Assembly: GCF_019977395.1 (NCBI RefSeq)
Contig: NZ_AP024660.1
Coordinates: 310,001 to 374,000, forward strand
Origin: Arthrobacter sp. NicSoilC5
Lineage (GTDB): Bacteria; Actinomycetota; Actinomycetes; Actinomycetales; Micrococcaceae
Direction of reading: 5' to 3'
Length of the DNA: 64,000 nucleotides
A model generated the notes under the pieces. That model saw nothing but the letters and a program-made list of their open reading frames with translations, did no database searches and was not told the origin of the DNA. Numbering within the stretch: position 1 is the stretch's first letter; the number at the start of each line of letters is the position of its first letter. This document shows positions 31,366 to 39,828 of this stretch, in pieces. Made by a program: the position numbers and the translations under genes.

Positions 31366-32265
31366 ATGCGGCTTGCCGGTCATACACTAGGCACCCCGAA
31401 CCACACGGTTCCCCAAGCACTTGAACTCTTCCGGGCCGCAGGGCTCGACGCCGCCGAAGTCATCTACCAGAATGACTACACATCCGGATTGCCCCTGGGT
31501 GACCGGCGGGCCGCGATGGAGGCCCTCAAAGCCGCCGAAGCTACTGGAATACCGATCGTCGGGCTGACGCCTTACACGACCGCCATCAACTCCCTGGATG
31601 ACACGGAATGGCGTCAAGGAGTCGATGAATTCCGCGGCGCCATAGACACCGCACACCTGCTCGGCGCCGACCGGGTCCGTGTCTACGCCGGATCCTGGCA
31701 CCCCGGAGACACCGACCATGGGGCACGATGGGCACAACTGCGTAAAGCACTGGAGACCCTTGCTCCGGAAGCGGATCAGGCCGGCGTCCGCCTTTGCGTG
31801 GAAAACCACTTCGGCACCATGACCCAGACCGCGGCAGAAACTGCTGCCCTGGTACGGGAAATTGCCCAACCGTCTGTCCGCGTCCTCTATGACCAGGCAA
31901 ACCTGACATTCACACATGACGAAAACTACGAACAGGCCTTCGCCGTTCAAGGGGACCTGATCGGCCACGTTCACGTGAAGGACCTCGTCTTCACGGACCC
32001 CAACGCGGCCTTCCGGGCTACCGAAACAGCCAGGGTCAACGCCTCTGAACGAGCCGTCCGCTCCCGCGTCGTTGGAAGCGGCGTCGTACCGTGGTCCCAA
32101 ATCCTCGCTGCCCTGCTCCGTCACAGCTACGACGACGTGCTGAGCATCGAACTTGAGTACCGCTGGCACCCCCAAGACCTCCCCGCGCCCGAGGACGGAT
32201 TCCGCCAATCCGCGACGGTCCTGCGCGCAATGCTCACTGAGCTGGCTGAAGTAAGGAACGCATGA
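31366..32265 (+). CDS. Sugar phosphate isomerase/epimerase family TIM-barrel protein
   Basis: A 299-residue xylose-isomerase-like barrel. Metal ligands are suggested by Glu in RLCVENHFG, Asp in VLYDQANL, His in GHVHVKD and Glu in LSIELEYRW. The N-terminus opens directly with a strand (MRLAGHTLGTP). A good AAAGGA box precedes the ATG. It sits between the VOC gene and a Gfo/Idh gene and overlaps the latter by 4 bases. It is the second such barrel in the locus, and the two differ enough to be separate functions. Confidence 0.85.
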   Translation: MRLAGHTLGTPNHTVPQALELFRAAGLDAAEVIYQNDYTSGLPLGDRRAAMEALKAAEATGIPIVGLTPYTTAINSLDDTEWRQGVDEFRGAIDTAHLLGADRVRVYAGSWHPGDTDHGARWAQLRKALETLAPEADQAGVRLCVENHFGTMTQTAAETAALVREIAQPSVRVLYDQANLTFTHDENYEQAFAVQGDLIGHVHVKDLVFTDPNAAFRATETARVNASERAVRSRVVGSGVVPWSQILAALLRHSYDDVLSIELEYRWHPQDLPAPEDGFRQSATVLRAMLTELAEVRNA

Positions 32266-33257
32266 TGACCACCAACCGCCTCCGGGTCGGCGTTATCGGC
32301 GCCGGCAACATCGCCACTATTGCCCAATTGCCCACCCTCGTACAACGCAATGATGTCGAACTGGCCGCGCTTGTGTCCCGGCGCGAGGACCCGAGCAACC
32401 TGGTCCGACGCTGGGGCTTCAACGCCGCCTACAAAACGCCAGAGGACATGCTGGCCGCCCAGGAACTGGATGCAGTCTTCGTCCTGACGCCACGCTCCGA
32501 GCACGCCCACGCCGTCCAGCTATGCCTGAGCCGGGACGTGGATGTGTTCTGCGAGAAGCCGCTGGCCCCGGCAACCGATGAAGCAGAACGCCTGGCCGAC
32601 CTCGCCGATGAACGGGGGCGAATACTGATGGTTGACTTCAACCGCCGCTACGCGCCGGTCTACACCGCCGGCCGGGAAGCCTTCGGCGAGAACGGCGCCA
32701 CCTTCTGCGTCGCCCAAAAGAACCGGCCAGGTTCCGAATACCGTGCGACATTCGAGAACGCCATCCACATGGTCGATCTCCTGCGCTGGTACTGCGGCGG
32801 CGAACCCGAACACGTTGCCGCCCACGCCGCTGGCGAGGACCCCTGGGAAGAAGACGGCCTCGCCGCAACCATCCGCTTCAGCACCGGAAATACCGGTGTC
32901 CTGATGGCAGCCCGCACAGCGGGAGCGTGGAATGAGAAACTGGACGCCTACGGGGACGGAAAGACCGTCGAAGTCAGGGCACCGGAAACGGTCTCCACCA
33001 CGATCAACGGCATCACCACGTCGCGGGAACTGAGCGCCGAAGCATACGGCTGGGCTACTGCGACAGACACCCTCGGATTTTCAGCCGCCGTTCATCACTT
33101 CCTGGACCGAGTCGCAGACAGGGCTCAGCCCCTCACTTCTGGCCGCGAAGCTGTACGTACCCAGCGCCTGCTGGACCAGATCCTCGCCGCCGCCGGACTG
33201 CCCACAGAGGAGCAAACCGGGCGCGAATGGGCAAGCCACGCAGTCAACGCAAGCTAA
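32262..33257 (+). CDS. Gfo/Idh/MocA family oxidoreductase
   Basis: A 331-residue dehydrogenase with the Rossmann VGVIGAGNIATIAQLP and the catalytic-lysine motif CEKPLAP (about 93-99). The substrate-site His region is ENAIHMVDLLRWY (about 166-178), with the spacing expected for a Gfo/Idh active-site His. It should oxidise or reduce a sugar ring carbon with NAD(P). ATGA overlap with the isomerase gene indicates coupling. This is the second of three such genes in the operon, so different carbons or both directions of a transient 3-keto intermediate may be handled. Confidence 0.88.
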   Translation: MMTTNRLRVGVIGAGNIATIAQLPTLVQRNDVELAALVSRREDPSNLVRRWGFNAAYKTPEDMLAAQELDAVFVLTPRSEHAHAVQLCLSRDVDVFCEKPLAPATDEAERLADLADERGRILMVDFNRRYAPVYTAGREAFGENGATFCVAQKNRPGSEYRATFENAIHMVDLLRWYCGGEPEHVAAHAAGEDPWEEDGLAATIRFSTGNTGVLMAARTAGAWNEKLDAYGDGKTVEVRAPETVSTTINGITTSRELSAEAYGWATATDTLGFSAAVHHFLDRVADRAQPLTSGREAVRTQRLLDQILAAAGLPTEEQTGREWASHAVNAS

Positions 33258-33309
33258 ATTTCGACGGACACATGGAGGTGCCAACATCGCTCTCCTTCGT
33301 CTGCATCAG

Positions 33310-34572
33310 ATGGCACCAAAAGTCCGAGGAACGGGGAAGCGGCCGCTTCAGGGGCGCTTCACCGCCCTTGTTGGCATCCTGCTGGTTGCCTTCAGCGCCA
33401 GGGAAGCGGTCTCGGCGGCGTCCCCGCTTTTACGTCAAATAGGCGCGGACCTTCCCTTCGACGCCCTGACCACAGGGGTCCTCGGGATGCTGCCGACCGC
33501 CAGCTTCGCCGTGATGGGCTTCCTTGCGCTGCCGCTCCTGCGGCGCATGCGACTGGAACACCTCCTGCTGGTTGCCCTTCTGCTAACAACATTGGGGCAG
33601 CTCGGCCGCGCAGTGGGACCGAGCGTCCTGACATTCTTGGTCTTCACGTGTGTCGCCATGCTCGGGATTGGTCTGGGCAATGTCGTCGCGCCGCCTCTCC
33701 TGATGAAATATTTTCCCGACAGGATCGGTATGGTCGGAGCGCTTCATGTCACTCTCCTGGGTGTCAGCACGGCGGTGGCCGCCCAATTGTCCATTCCTTT
33801 GGGCACTCTGTATGGCTGGCGGTTCTCCATCGGTATCTGGGCTGCCCTCAGCGCGGTGGCTCAGATCCCATGGCTGAGCCTTCTTGGCGTCAAAGGAGCG
33901 GCTGGGCGCCCCGGAACCCCTCCAACCAAGGATGGACTGCCGTCCCGGGCGAACGCTGTCACGCCTTGGAAGTCATCAATCGGATGGGGCATGGCTTTGA
34001 TATTCGCCGGATTCTCCAGCAATACTTTCGCGGCGCTCACTTGGCTCCCGGCCGTCCTCGTCGATAAAGGAATGAGACAGGAAACTGCTGGCTCCATGCT
34101 GGCGGTCTACTCAATCCTGGCCCTGCCATTCGCTTTGATTGTGCCGGTGGTGGTTCAAAGAATGTCCCGCCCGCTGCCAGTGGCCGTCCTCTTTGTCGCC
34201 GCCTTCGCCATAGGTTACGGAGGCATCATCTTCGCTCCACCAGCTACGGCAGCGGTCTGGGTCGTCATTGCCGGGCTGGGTCAAGGTGCCTATTCCTTTG
34301 CGTTCGCCATGATCAATAAGCGAACTCGAACGCAATCCGGCTCCGGGAGCTTGTCCGCCTTTGCCCAGGGAACCGGCTACGCCCTGGCAAGCGCCGGACC
34401 ATTCATGTTCGCGCTCCTGCACCGTCCGGGGGACGGCTGGCTGCCCTCATTCGCCATGCTCGGCGCCTGGCTCCTGGTGCTGGTGACGGGGGCCGTCATG
34501 GTCAACAAGGCACGCATGCTTGAAGATCACACCCTAGTCCCACGGCAGGCACTGAAAGGACAAGGTCCCTAA
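33310..34572 (+). CDS. MFS transporter (CynX/NNP-like)
   Basis: About 420 residues with 12 hydrophobic segments. The N-terminal LLVAFSAREAVSAASPLLRQI and the loop after segment 2 resemble the cyanate/nitrate-type subfamily, whose members also carry organic anions and sugars acids. The start is uncertain. ATG 33310 has no ribosome site, whereas a strong GGAGGTG (33274-33280) is followed 5 bases later by an in-frame ATC (33286), with an in-frame CTG at 33301. No other gene follows that ribosome site, so a non-ATG start extending the protein by 3-8 residues is likely. It is part of the sugar operon. Confidence 0.82.
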   Translation: MAPKVRGTGKRPLQGRFTALVGILLVAFSAREAVSAASPLLRQIGADLPFDALTTGVLGMLPTASFAVMGFLALPLLRRMRLEHLLLVALLLTTLGQLGRAVGPSVLTFLVFTCVAMLGIGLGNVVAPPLLMKYFPDRIGMVGALHVTLLGVSTAVAAQLSIPLGTLYGWRFSIGIWAALSAVAQIPWLSLLGVKGAAGRPGTPPTKDGLPSRANAVTPWKSSIGWGMALIFAGFSSNTFAALTWLPAVLVDKGMRQETAGSMLAVYSILALPFALIVPVVVQRMSRPLPVAVLFVAAFAIGYGGIIFAPPATAAVWVVIAGLGQGAYSFAFAMINKRTRTQSGSGSLSAFAQGTGYALASAGPFMFALLHRPGDGWLPSFAMLGAWLLVLVTGAVMVNKARMLEDHTLVPRQALKGQGP

Positions 34573-34658
34573 CTGCACTTGAAGAAACGGAGTACGGTGC
34601 CACGGACGTCCGCAACCCATCCCATCGATTTCTTGAATTAACTCAAAGGAGAGACTGT

Positions 34659-34709
34659 ATGCGCACCTTTTGCACCTTGGCCCTAATTGTCGTGGGGCCG
34701 GCATCATGA
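34659..34709 (+). CDS. 16-codon upstream ORF coupled to the next dehydrogenase
   Basis: MRTFCTLALIVVGPAS, preceded by an ideal AAAGGAGAG box. Its TGA overlaps the ATG of the dehydrogenase (ATGA, 34706-34709). The peptide is hydrophobic. It probably serves to load ribosomes onto the following gene rather than acting as a product. It could also be the head of a longer gene lost by deletion. Confidence 0.5.
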   Translation: MRTFCTLALIVVGPAS

Positions 34710-35701
34710 CGCGGTCGGCACGGCCCCTGCGGGTGGCAGTGGTCGGCGCAGCCGGATGGGCAGGATCCCGACATGCCAGAGCATTCGCCAAGGCGGGTGC
34801 CAGTGTCACCCACCTAGTGGAGAAAGACGAGCGGGCCGCCCTGTTGGCCCTGGAACTGGGAGCGCAGGTGGTGCCCACCGTTCAGGAACTCCCTGCCGAT
34901 GACTTGGACCTGGCCGTCGTGGCATTGCCCACTACTTTGCAGCCGGCCATCTGCGCTGATCTGCTGAACAGGGGATTTCGGGTGCTGACGGAAAAGCCGG
35001 TCGCGGCGGACGCCGAAGGTGCGGCCGTCTTAGCCGCCGCTTCGGGAGCAAACGAACGACTCATGGTTGGGTACACACTCCACCAGCATCCCGCCGTCGA
35101 GATCCTATCGCAGTGGGTACGAGACAACGACGTGATCGCTGTTAATGTCCGTTCGGTCGCCCATAAGGACAACATTGACTCATGGCGTGCTGATCCGAAA
35201 GAGGGCGGCGTTGCCGTGGTAAACGGGATCCACGCCATAGAGCTGGTCTCTTCGTGGTTCGAGGGTGATCCGGACGTCCTGGCCGCCAGCGCGAGCAACA
35301 GCCTGTATGGGTCTGCAGTACCAGAACACGTTCTATCCATCCTCGATTTTCCCCGTGGGCCGGTGTTCAGCTTGCAGAGCTATTGGTCTCCCTGGCAGGA
35401 ACCCCAAGGGCTCAATCAGGGAGACTGGAGCCTCACCATCGATGTTCTGGCCACTGACGGCCGGATGTTGTGGTCAAACGATTCCCTTCGCTTGTGGAAC
35501 CGCGACGGTGGCCAACACGAGCAAGATTTTGAACCATCCGACCTCTTCTTGCGTCAGGCAGAAGCGGCCCTGAGATTCTGCGCGGGTGGAATGCCCGCGG
35601 TCACTTTCGCCCAGGCGCTCCGCGCAACGCAAATCGCCGTTGCAATCCGGAAGGCGGCGGCCTCCGAAGCCCGGAAGGTGCCAGCCCCCCAGCACCGATG
35701 A
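34706..35701 (+). CDS. Gfo/Idh/MocA family oxidoreductase
   Basis: A 331-residue dehydrogenase. It has LRVAVVGAAGWAGSRHARAF (Rossmann, about 7-26), TEKPVAAD with the conserved lysine, and VNGIHAIELVSSWF with a plausible active-site His. I start it at ATG 34706 because it begins within the stop of a short coupled upstream ORF and has GTGGGG 8 bases before. It is the third dehydrogenase of this type in the operon, more divergent from the other two than they are from each other by eye. Confidence 0.86.
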   Translation: MTRSARPLRVAVVGAAGWAGSRHARAFAKAGASVTHLVEKDERAALLALELGAQVVPTVQELPADDLDLAVVALPTTLQPAICADLLNRGFRVLTEKPVAADAEGAAVLAAASGANERLMVGYTLHQHPAVEILSQWVRDNDVIAVNVRSVAHKDNIDSWRADPKEGGVAVVNGIHAIELVSSWFEGDPDVLAASASNSLYGSAVPEHVLSILDFPRGPVFSLQSYWSPWQEPQGLNQGDWSLTIDVLATDGRMLWSNDSLRLWNRDGGQHEQDFEPSDLFLRQAEAALRFCAGGMPAVTFAQALRATQIAVAIRKAAASEARKVPAPQHR

Positions 35702-35756
35702 AACCTGGCCTATCTACACCGGCCGAACCAAGCAACTTCAATCAAGGAAAACGAAC

Positions 35757-35834
35757 ATGAACCATGCACCTCACGCTCCGACCACAGGAGCATTTCAGTC
35801 AGGCTTCGCGCAGCAGAGCGGAGAGAACCGATGA
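35757..35834 (+). CDS. 25-codon upstream ORF coupled to the next SDR gene
   Basis: Starts at ATG 35757 with AAGGAAAAC before it and encodes a polar peptide (MNHAPHAPTTGAFQSG then FAQQSGENR). Its TGA overlaps the ATG of the SDR gene (35831-35834). Like the ORF at 34659, it sits exactly between two operon genes and is probably a coupling device or a vestige. Confidence 0.45.
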   Translation: MNHAPHAPTTGAFQSGFAQQSGENR

Positions 35835-36580
35835 GTCTCAAAGGCCAGGTGGTTCTGGTAACGGGATCAAGTGGAGGGATCGGTGACGCTGCAGTCACGG
35901 CGCTCATCGCAGCGGGAGCCGTCGTCGTCGGCGCCGACCGGTCCCCCAAAGAGGACCAGTCCCTGGAGTCGTTTTACTCCCTCGACATCACCTCGGAACA
36001 ACAATGCGCAGCGGTCATACAGGACATCCAAGCCAAGCACGGCGGGATCGATGTCCTCGTGCATGCAGCAGGAGTGCTTGGCCCCACCCCGGACATCATG
36101 AAAACAACGTCCGAAGAGTTCGACTCCATCCTGAGGATCAATGCCACCGGGACCTTCACCCTCGTCCGGGAGACCGCAAAATCGATGCTTGAGACCGCCA
36201 CAGCGGGCGCCATCGTGGTCCTGTCCTCGGTTGCGGCCAAAGAAGCGCGCCTCAATTACCTGCCCTACAACGCGAGCAAGCTTGCAGTCCTCCACATCAT
36301 GTGGTCCTTCGCCGAACTGCTCGGACCTAACGGCATTTCCGTGAACGCGATCGCACCAGGGCCGGTCAACACCCCCATGTGGGCGCAATTTGCGAGGGAC
36401 TCCGGCCCCGACGCAGCAGCCAACCGGGCGAAAAGGGCAGCGCAGTTGCCGATGCGCCGGTTTGCCGAACCCGATGAAGTTGCACGGGCCATCCTGTTCC
36501 TTTCTGACCCCGACAACCGCTACATCACGGGAGTGTCTCTCGACGTGGCAGGCGGAGCGCATCTGGGAATTGGAACCTAA
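35831..36580 (+). CDS. SDR family oxidoreductase
   Basis: A 249-residue classical SDR. It has VTGSSGGIG (about 10-18), LDITS for the adenine-ring contact, HAAGVLG, Ser132, and Tyr146-x3-Lys150 in YNASK, with C-terminal YITGVSLDVAGG. GGAGAG lies 6 bases before ATG. NAD(P)-dependent oxidation or reduction of a sugar-type hydroxyl is expected. It is distinct from the SDR at 23761 and is the second-to-last gene of the rightward operon. Confidence 0.9.
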   Translation: MSLKGQVVLVTGSSGGIGDAAVTALIAAGAVVVGADRSPKEDQSLESFYSLDITSEQQCAAVIQDIQAKHGGIDVLVHAAGVLGPTPDIMKTTSEEFDSILRINATGTFTLVRETAKSMLETATAGAIVVLSSVAAKEARLNYLPYNASKLAVLHIMWSFAELLGPNGISVNAIAPGPVNTPMWAQFARDSGPDAAANRAKRAAQLPMRRFAEPDEVARAILFLSDPDNRYITGVSLDVAGGAHLGIGT

Positions 36581-36710
36581 AAATTCGCCAGGGCTTTTCG
36601 TGCCGCTGTGCCCTAATGTCGCAGCGACCCACCACTAAGGCATCAGGGCTACCCCCTCCTGAGGCAATTCAGCAAGTGGGGGAGAGCTTGATCTACCAAG
36701 GAGACCTCTA

Positions 36711-37163
36711 ATGCGACATCATCACACCGCGCTGCACGTTACAGATATGGACCGCAGCGAACGATTCTACGTGGATGGCCTAGGACTAACACGTGTGGAT
36801 GCCTGGACCTCGGGGCCATACGCCGGCGATCTTTACGGCCGTCCCAACGTCAAGGTCAGAGCCATGCTTCTAGCTACCAGTGACGGCTCCTTTCGGCTGG
36901 AACTCGCCCACGCAGAGCCGCTACTGCCAGCCGTCGATCCCTCTGAGGCGCAGCCTGGAACGGCTCACGTGGCCTTTACAGATATCGATGTGCGACAGGT
37001 TTACGCAAGAATGACAGCGCTTGGTTACAGCGCGGTATCCGAACCCGTCGCCCCAACCTCAGGCCCCATTGCGGGAGGATGGCTGGTTTACCTCCTCGAT
37101 CCTGACGGAAACAGAGTGGAGCTCATTCAGCCGCCGGAATGGGGGCCGGGCGAGGACTCATAG
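36711..37163 (+). CDS. VOC superfamily protein, glyoxalase I-like
   Basis: A 150-residue protein with the full two-module VOC fold. MRHHHTALHVTDMDRSERFY starts strand 1 with a metal-type His, FRLELAHAE carries an internal Glu, AHVAFTDIDVRQVYARM starts the second module, and LLDPDGNRVELIQPP supplies the final Glu. The pattern matches glyoxalase I-type enzymes (His/Glu/His/Glu site). AAGGAGA lies shortly before ATG. It may detoxify a 2-oxoaldehyde produced by sugar breakdown, or act on a pathway intermediate. It has a 130-base gap from the SDR, so it may have its own promoter. Confidence 0.83.
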   Translation: MRHHHTALHVTDMDRSERFYVDGLGLTRVDAWTSGPYAGDLYGRPNVKVRAMLLATSDGSFRLELAHAEPLLPAVDPSEAQPGTAHVAFTDIDVRQVYARMTALGYSAVSEPVAPTSGPIAGGWLVYLLDPDGNRVELIQPPEWGPGEDS

Positions 37164-37675
37164 CCGCTCGCTGAATGTCGTGCCTGACCGGTCCCTTCGT
37201 TTCGGGACTAGATACAGGGCGCGCGTCCGGTTTAAGTCATTGTGGTTTAGGCCTCTAATGGAGTGTGGGTGGACAGGTTGCATCCTGCCTGCCCACGCTG
37301 CATTTAACCTGCGTACGACGCCGGCGTGGAGCACCGGGGCCCTCGAAGCTTTGTGTTTAGCCCGGCAGTAGCCGGACCAGATCTCACGCTCGAGAGCTTG
37401 CCCGTCCGGCGAGGATCATCCGTGACAGCCAGAAAAACCGCTATGAGGTCCCTCGCTCTGCAACAGCTGGCCGCCAGTCAAAGTGACGAGACACACCCAA
37501 GCCCGCAGAAACTAGAATCGTCTGCTCTGCCCTGAACGGGCCAGGCGGCTGAGGCTAACGCCCCTAACGCGGAGAGCGGAGCGGCGACCACGTCCCTGGC
37601 AGATCCGGCATCCGGCCGCTGCTTGAGAAGTGGGGGAGCTCCGCAACCATTGTCTGCCGGGGAGGCTCGGGCTTC

Positions 37676-37711
37676 GTGCATCGGCGCATTGAAGTGCATC
37701 GGCGCATTGAA
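37676..37711. repeat. Perfect 18-bp tandem duplication
   Basis: GTGCATCGGCGCATTGAA occurs twice with no spacer (37676-37693, 37694-37711). It may reflect replication slippage. No binding role is apparent. Confidence 0.7.
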
Positions 37712-37912
37712 TTTGCCTCCAGACACTTCGCTGGCTACGTTCATGGCACCACTGCGTCTTTGGCCCCACGCCGAGGATGAGCGGTCGCCATGTCGGCGGT
37801 TCGATCGGGCGAGGACGGACGGAGGAAAGCCTTTGTTTCTGTAGGTGTCCGGTCCGTGAGCGTACGTGGCGAACGGGACGTCCTGTCGTGGCATGTGCTT
37901 CTGAGCGCAGGC

Positions 37913-37948
37913 GGGCCCCGTGAGCCGTCAGAGACGGTCACGGGGCCC
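37913..37948. terminator. Strong hairpin ending the leftward ABC operon
   Basis: GGGCCCCGTGAGCCGTC (37913-37929) pairs with GACGGTCACGGGGCCC (37933-37948), with one bulged base and a 3-base loop. It follows the permease stop by 36 bases in the leftward direction. A short T-run exists only on the rightward side (TTTGTTG), so it may act in both directions. Confidence 0.7.
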
Positions 37949-37983
37949 TTTGTTGATGGATATTGGCTGAACTGCTGCTGCGG

Positions 37984-38844
37984 CTAGCCCTTCACGCCAC
38001 CGGATGTCATGCCGGCTACGAACCAGCGCTGGAAAGCCAGGAAGATGGAAAGCACGGGGACGAAAGCAACGACGATGAATGCGGCAAAGAGTCCCCAGAA
38101 GCTACCGAAGCCAGTGGTTATGTATCGCACGATGCCGTTCTGCACGGTTTTCATGTCTTCTGTCGTGGCGAGGACGGTGCCGACAAGGAAGTCATTCCAC
38201 ACGAACACGAAGATGAAAATGGCTACCGCAGCGATACCGGGACGGATGAGCGGGAGAATGATTCGCCATAGGATCTGTATCCTGGAGCAGCCATCAATTG
38301 CCGCCGCTTCCTCGATTTCAACGGGTATGTTCTCGATGAAGTTGCGAAGAAACAGGATGGTCTGTCCACAGATGATGGCCGTGTAGACGACGATCATCAT
38401 GGGGTAGGTGTTGATCAGGGCGGTCTTGACGAACATGGAATACAGCGCAATGAAGACCACGATTGCCGGGACCATGGACAGCACCAGTATCCCGGTCATC
38501 AGGGTTTCCATGCGGCGGCTGCGGTATCTCGTGGCAACATACGCGGCCGGGACACAAATAGCCAGGGCAAGCACGATGGAGCCGCCGGCATAGATGAGCG
38601 AGTTGACGAAGAAGCGGATGTTGGTCGAGGTCAGCAGACCGACATAGCCCTCGGATGAGAATGGTTCCGGGATCCATTTTGGTGGGAACTCCAGGGTATC
38701 CGAGGCGGTTTTCAGCGACGTGGACAGGATCCATACAACAGGAGGCAGCACGACCGCGGCGGAGAGGATGATGTACGCCCAGGCCGGGACCGCCCTGATG
38801 ACGGCGCCAACCGTTCGCTGTCGGCGTGAGGTGGTGGTGCTCAC
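37984..38844 (-). CDS. Carbohydrate ABC transporter permease (MalG-type)
   Basis: A 286-residue inner-membrane permease with six hydrophobic segments. The cytoplasmic EAA loop EIEEAAAIDGCSRIQILWRI (about 185-204) contacts the ATPase. The start is GTG 38844, overlapping the TGA of the upstream permease gene. The same frame stays open far upstream but would antisense-read that gene, so the longer start is rejected. It works with the adjacent permease and binding protein to import a sugar or oligosaccharide. No ATP-binding subunit is present, so a shared MsiK-type ATPase is probably used, as is common in actinobacteria. Confidence 0.92.
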   Translation of the reverse strand: MSTTTSRRQRTVGAVIRAVPAWAYIILSAAVVLPPVVWILSTSLKTASDTLEFPPKWIPEPFSSEGYVGLLTSTNIRFFVNSLIYAGGSIVLALAICVPAAYVATRYRSRRMETLMTGILVLSMVPAIVVFIALYSMFVKTALINTYPMMIVVYTAIICGQTILFLRNFIENIPVEIEEAAAIDGCSRIQILWRIILPLIRPGIAAVAIFIFVFVWNDFLVGTVLATTEDMKTVQNGIVRYITTGFGSFWGLFAAFIVVAFVPVLSIFLAFQRWFVAGMTSGGVKG

Positions 38845-39773
38845 AGGCTTTCCTTCCGTCGGAAGCGGATGGCGACGAGTGTCAGGACGATGTTGACTGC
38901 AAAAAGGAGGATGGCCGTGGCTGAAGCGCCGGAGAGGTCGAACTTGTCGAACATTTGGTTGTAGACCCTCATGGACAGCGTTTCCGTGGAGCCGATCGGG
39001 CCTCCTCTTGTGGTGACCAGGATGATGGTGACCATTTGCACGTAGAGCATGAGCAGAACGACTACGACGGAGACGATGGTGTTGCGCAGGTAGGGGAGGG
39101 TGATGTTCACGAATGCGTGCCAGATGCCGCCGCCGTCGACCTTGAGGCTTTCGCGGAGCTCTTCTGGAATTGTCTGGAGGGCGCCCAGGAAGAGGAGCAT
39201 GGCTTGCGGGTAGGACCACCAGGCAGTCATCAGGGTTACTGCAACGAGGGCGCTGGTTGGGGATGAGAACACGTCGGTGGGACCGAATCCGAGGGATTTG
39301 GTGATGGCTGATGCTGGGCCGTAGTTGGGGTTGAGGAACCACAGCCAGATTGTTCCTGCTGTGGCTTGTGACATCAGCCAGGGCAGGAGGAAGAGGCTCC
39401 GGACGGAGCGTTTGAAGCGGTGAATGTTGTTGAGCACGATCGCGGACAAAAGCCCCGCCGGCAGCGCGAGAATCAAGGCCCCTAGCGAAAACAACAGGGT
39501 TGTCCGGATGCTGCTGGGCAGGTCAGCGTCCGCGAATAGTCGGGCAAAGGAGTTGAGGCCCGAGAATTTACCGATCTGGTAGTACGTGGTTTCGTGGAGT
39601 GCTGTCCATGCCGTGTAGATGAGCGGGCCCACAAAAACAAAGAGGAAGATGGCGCTGACGGGGACGACGTAGAGCCAGACCATGCGGTCCCTTCGGACCC
39701 GGCGGAAAGTCTGGGTGGCTGAGGGGGCAGCTCCGGTCTTGCGTGTGCTGCGGGTGGGGCTTTTTGTTGACAT
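38841..39773 (-). CDS. Carbohydrate ABC transporter permease (MalF-type)
   Basis: A 310-residue permease with six hydrophobic segments. The EAA loop is EELRESLKVDGGGIWHAFVN (about 205-224), followed by ITLPYL. ATG 39773 has AAGGGA 6 bases upstream. It overlaps the next permease gene by 4 bases and is separated from the binding-protein gene by a 12-bp-stem hairpin. It forms a heterodimer with the MalG-type partner in the cytoplasmic membrane. Confidence 0.92.
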   Translation of the reverse strand: MSTKSPTRSTRKTGAAPSATQTFRRVRRDRMVWLYVVPVSAIFLFVFVGPLIYTAWTALHETTYYQIGKFSGLNSFARLFADADLPSSIRTTLLFSLGALILALPAGLLSAIVLNNIHRFKRSVRSLFLLPWLMSQATAGTIWLWFLNPNYGPASAITKSLGFGPTDVFSSPTSALVAVTLMTAWWSYPQAMLLFLGALQTIPEELRESLKVDGGGIWHAFVNITLPYLRNTIVSVVVVLLMLYVQMVTIILVTTRGGPIGSTETLSMRVYNQMFDKFDLSGASATAILLFAVNIVLTLVAIRFRRKESL

Positions 39774-39788
39774 TATCTGTCCCTTCCG

Positions 39789-39816
39789 AGGGGAGCCTGA
39801 TGTCTCAGGCTCCCCT
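39789..39816 (-). terminator. Intercistronic hairpin between binding-protein and permease genes
   Basis: AGGGGAGCCTGA (39789-39800) and TCAGGCTCCCCT (39805-39816) form a perfect 12-bp stem with a 4-base loop, lying between the binding-protein stop and the permease ribosome site. Such hairpins in sugar ABC operons stabilise the upstream message or partly terminate transcription, giving more binding protein than permease. Confidence 0.75.
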
Positions 39817-39828
39817 GCTATCGGGCTG

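Larger units (their letters stand above)
37164..37983. other. Convergent intergenic region
   Basis: About 820 bases lie between the rightward sugar operon and the leftward ABC genes. It contains an 18-bp tandem duplication (37676-37711) and a strong hairpin (37913-37948). Short frames here look non-coding. Confidence 0.5.

Noticed and set aside
35867..36562. Long minus-strand frame opposite the SDR gene at 35831
   Set aside because: Cys/His/Gly-rich composition, antisense to a clear SDR with intact motifs.
36600..36710. Loose inverted repeat of CCCCC/GGGGG before the VOC gene
   Set aside because: Arms are short and imperfect with no U-run, so they are insufficient for a terminator or operator call.
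37984..39342. Long 452-codon frame covering the MalG-type permease
   Set aside because: The first 166 codons lie antiparallel-free but in the wrong frame over the MalF-type gene and are Arg/Pro/His-rich. The real start is GTG 38844 in TGA overlap.
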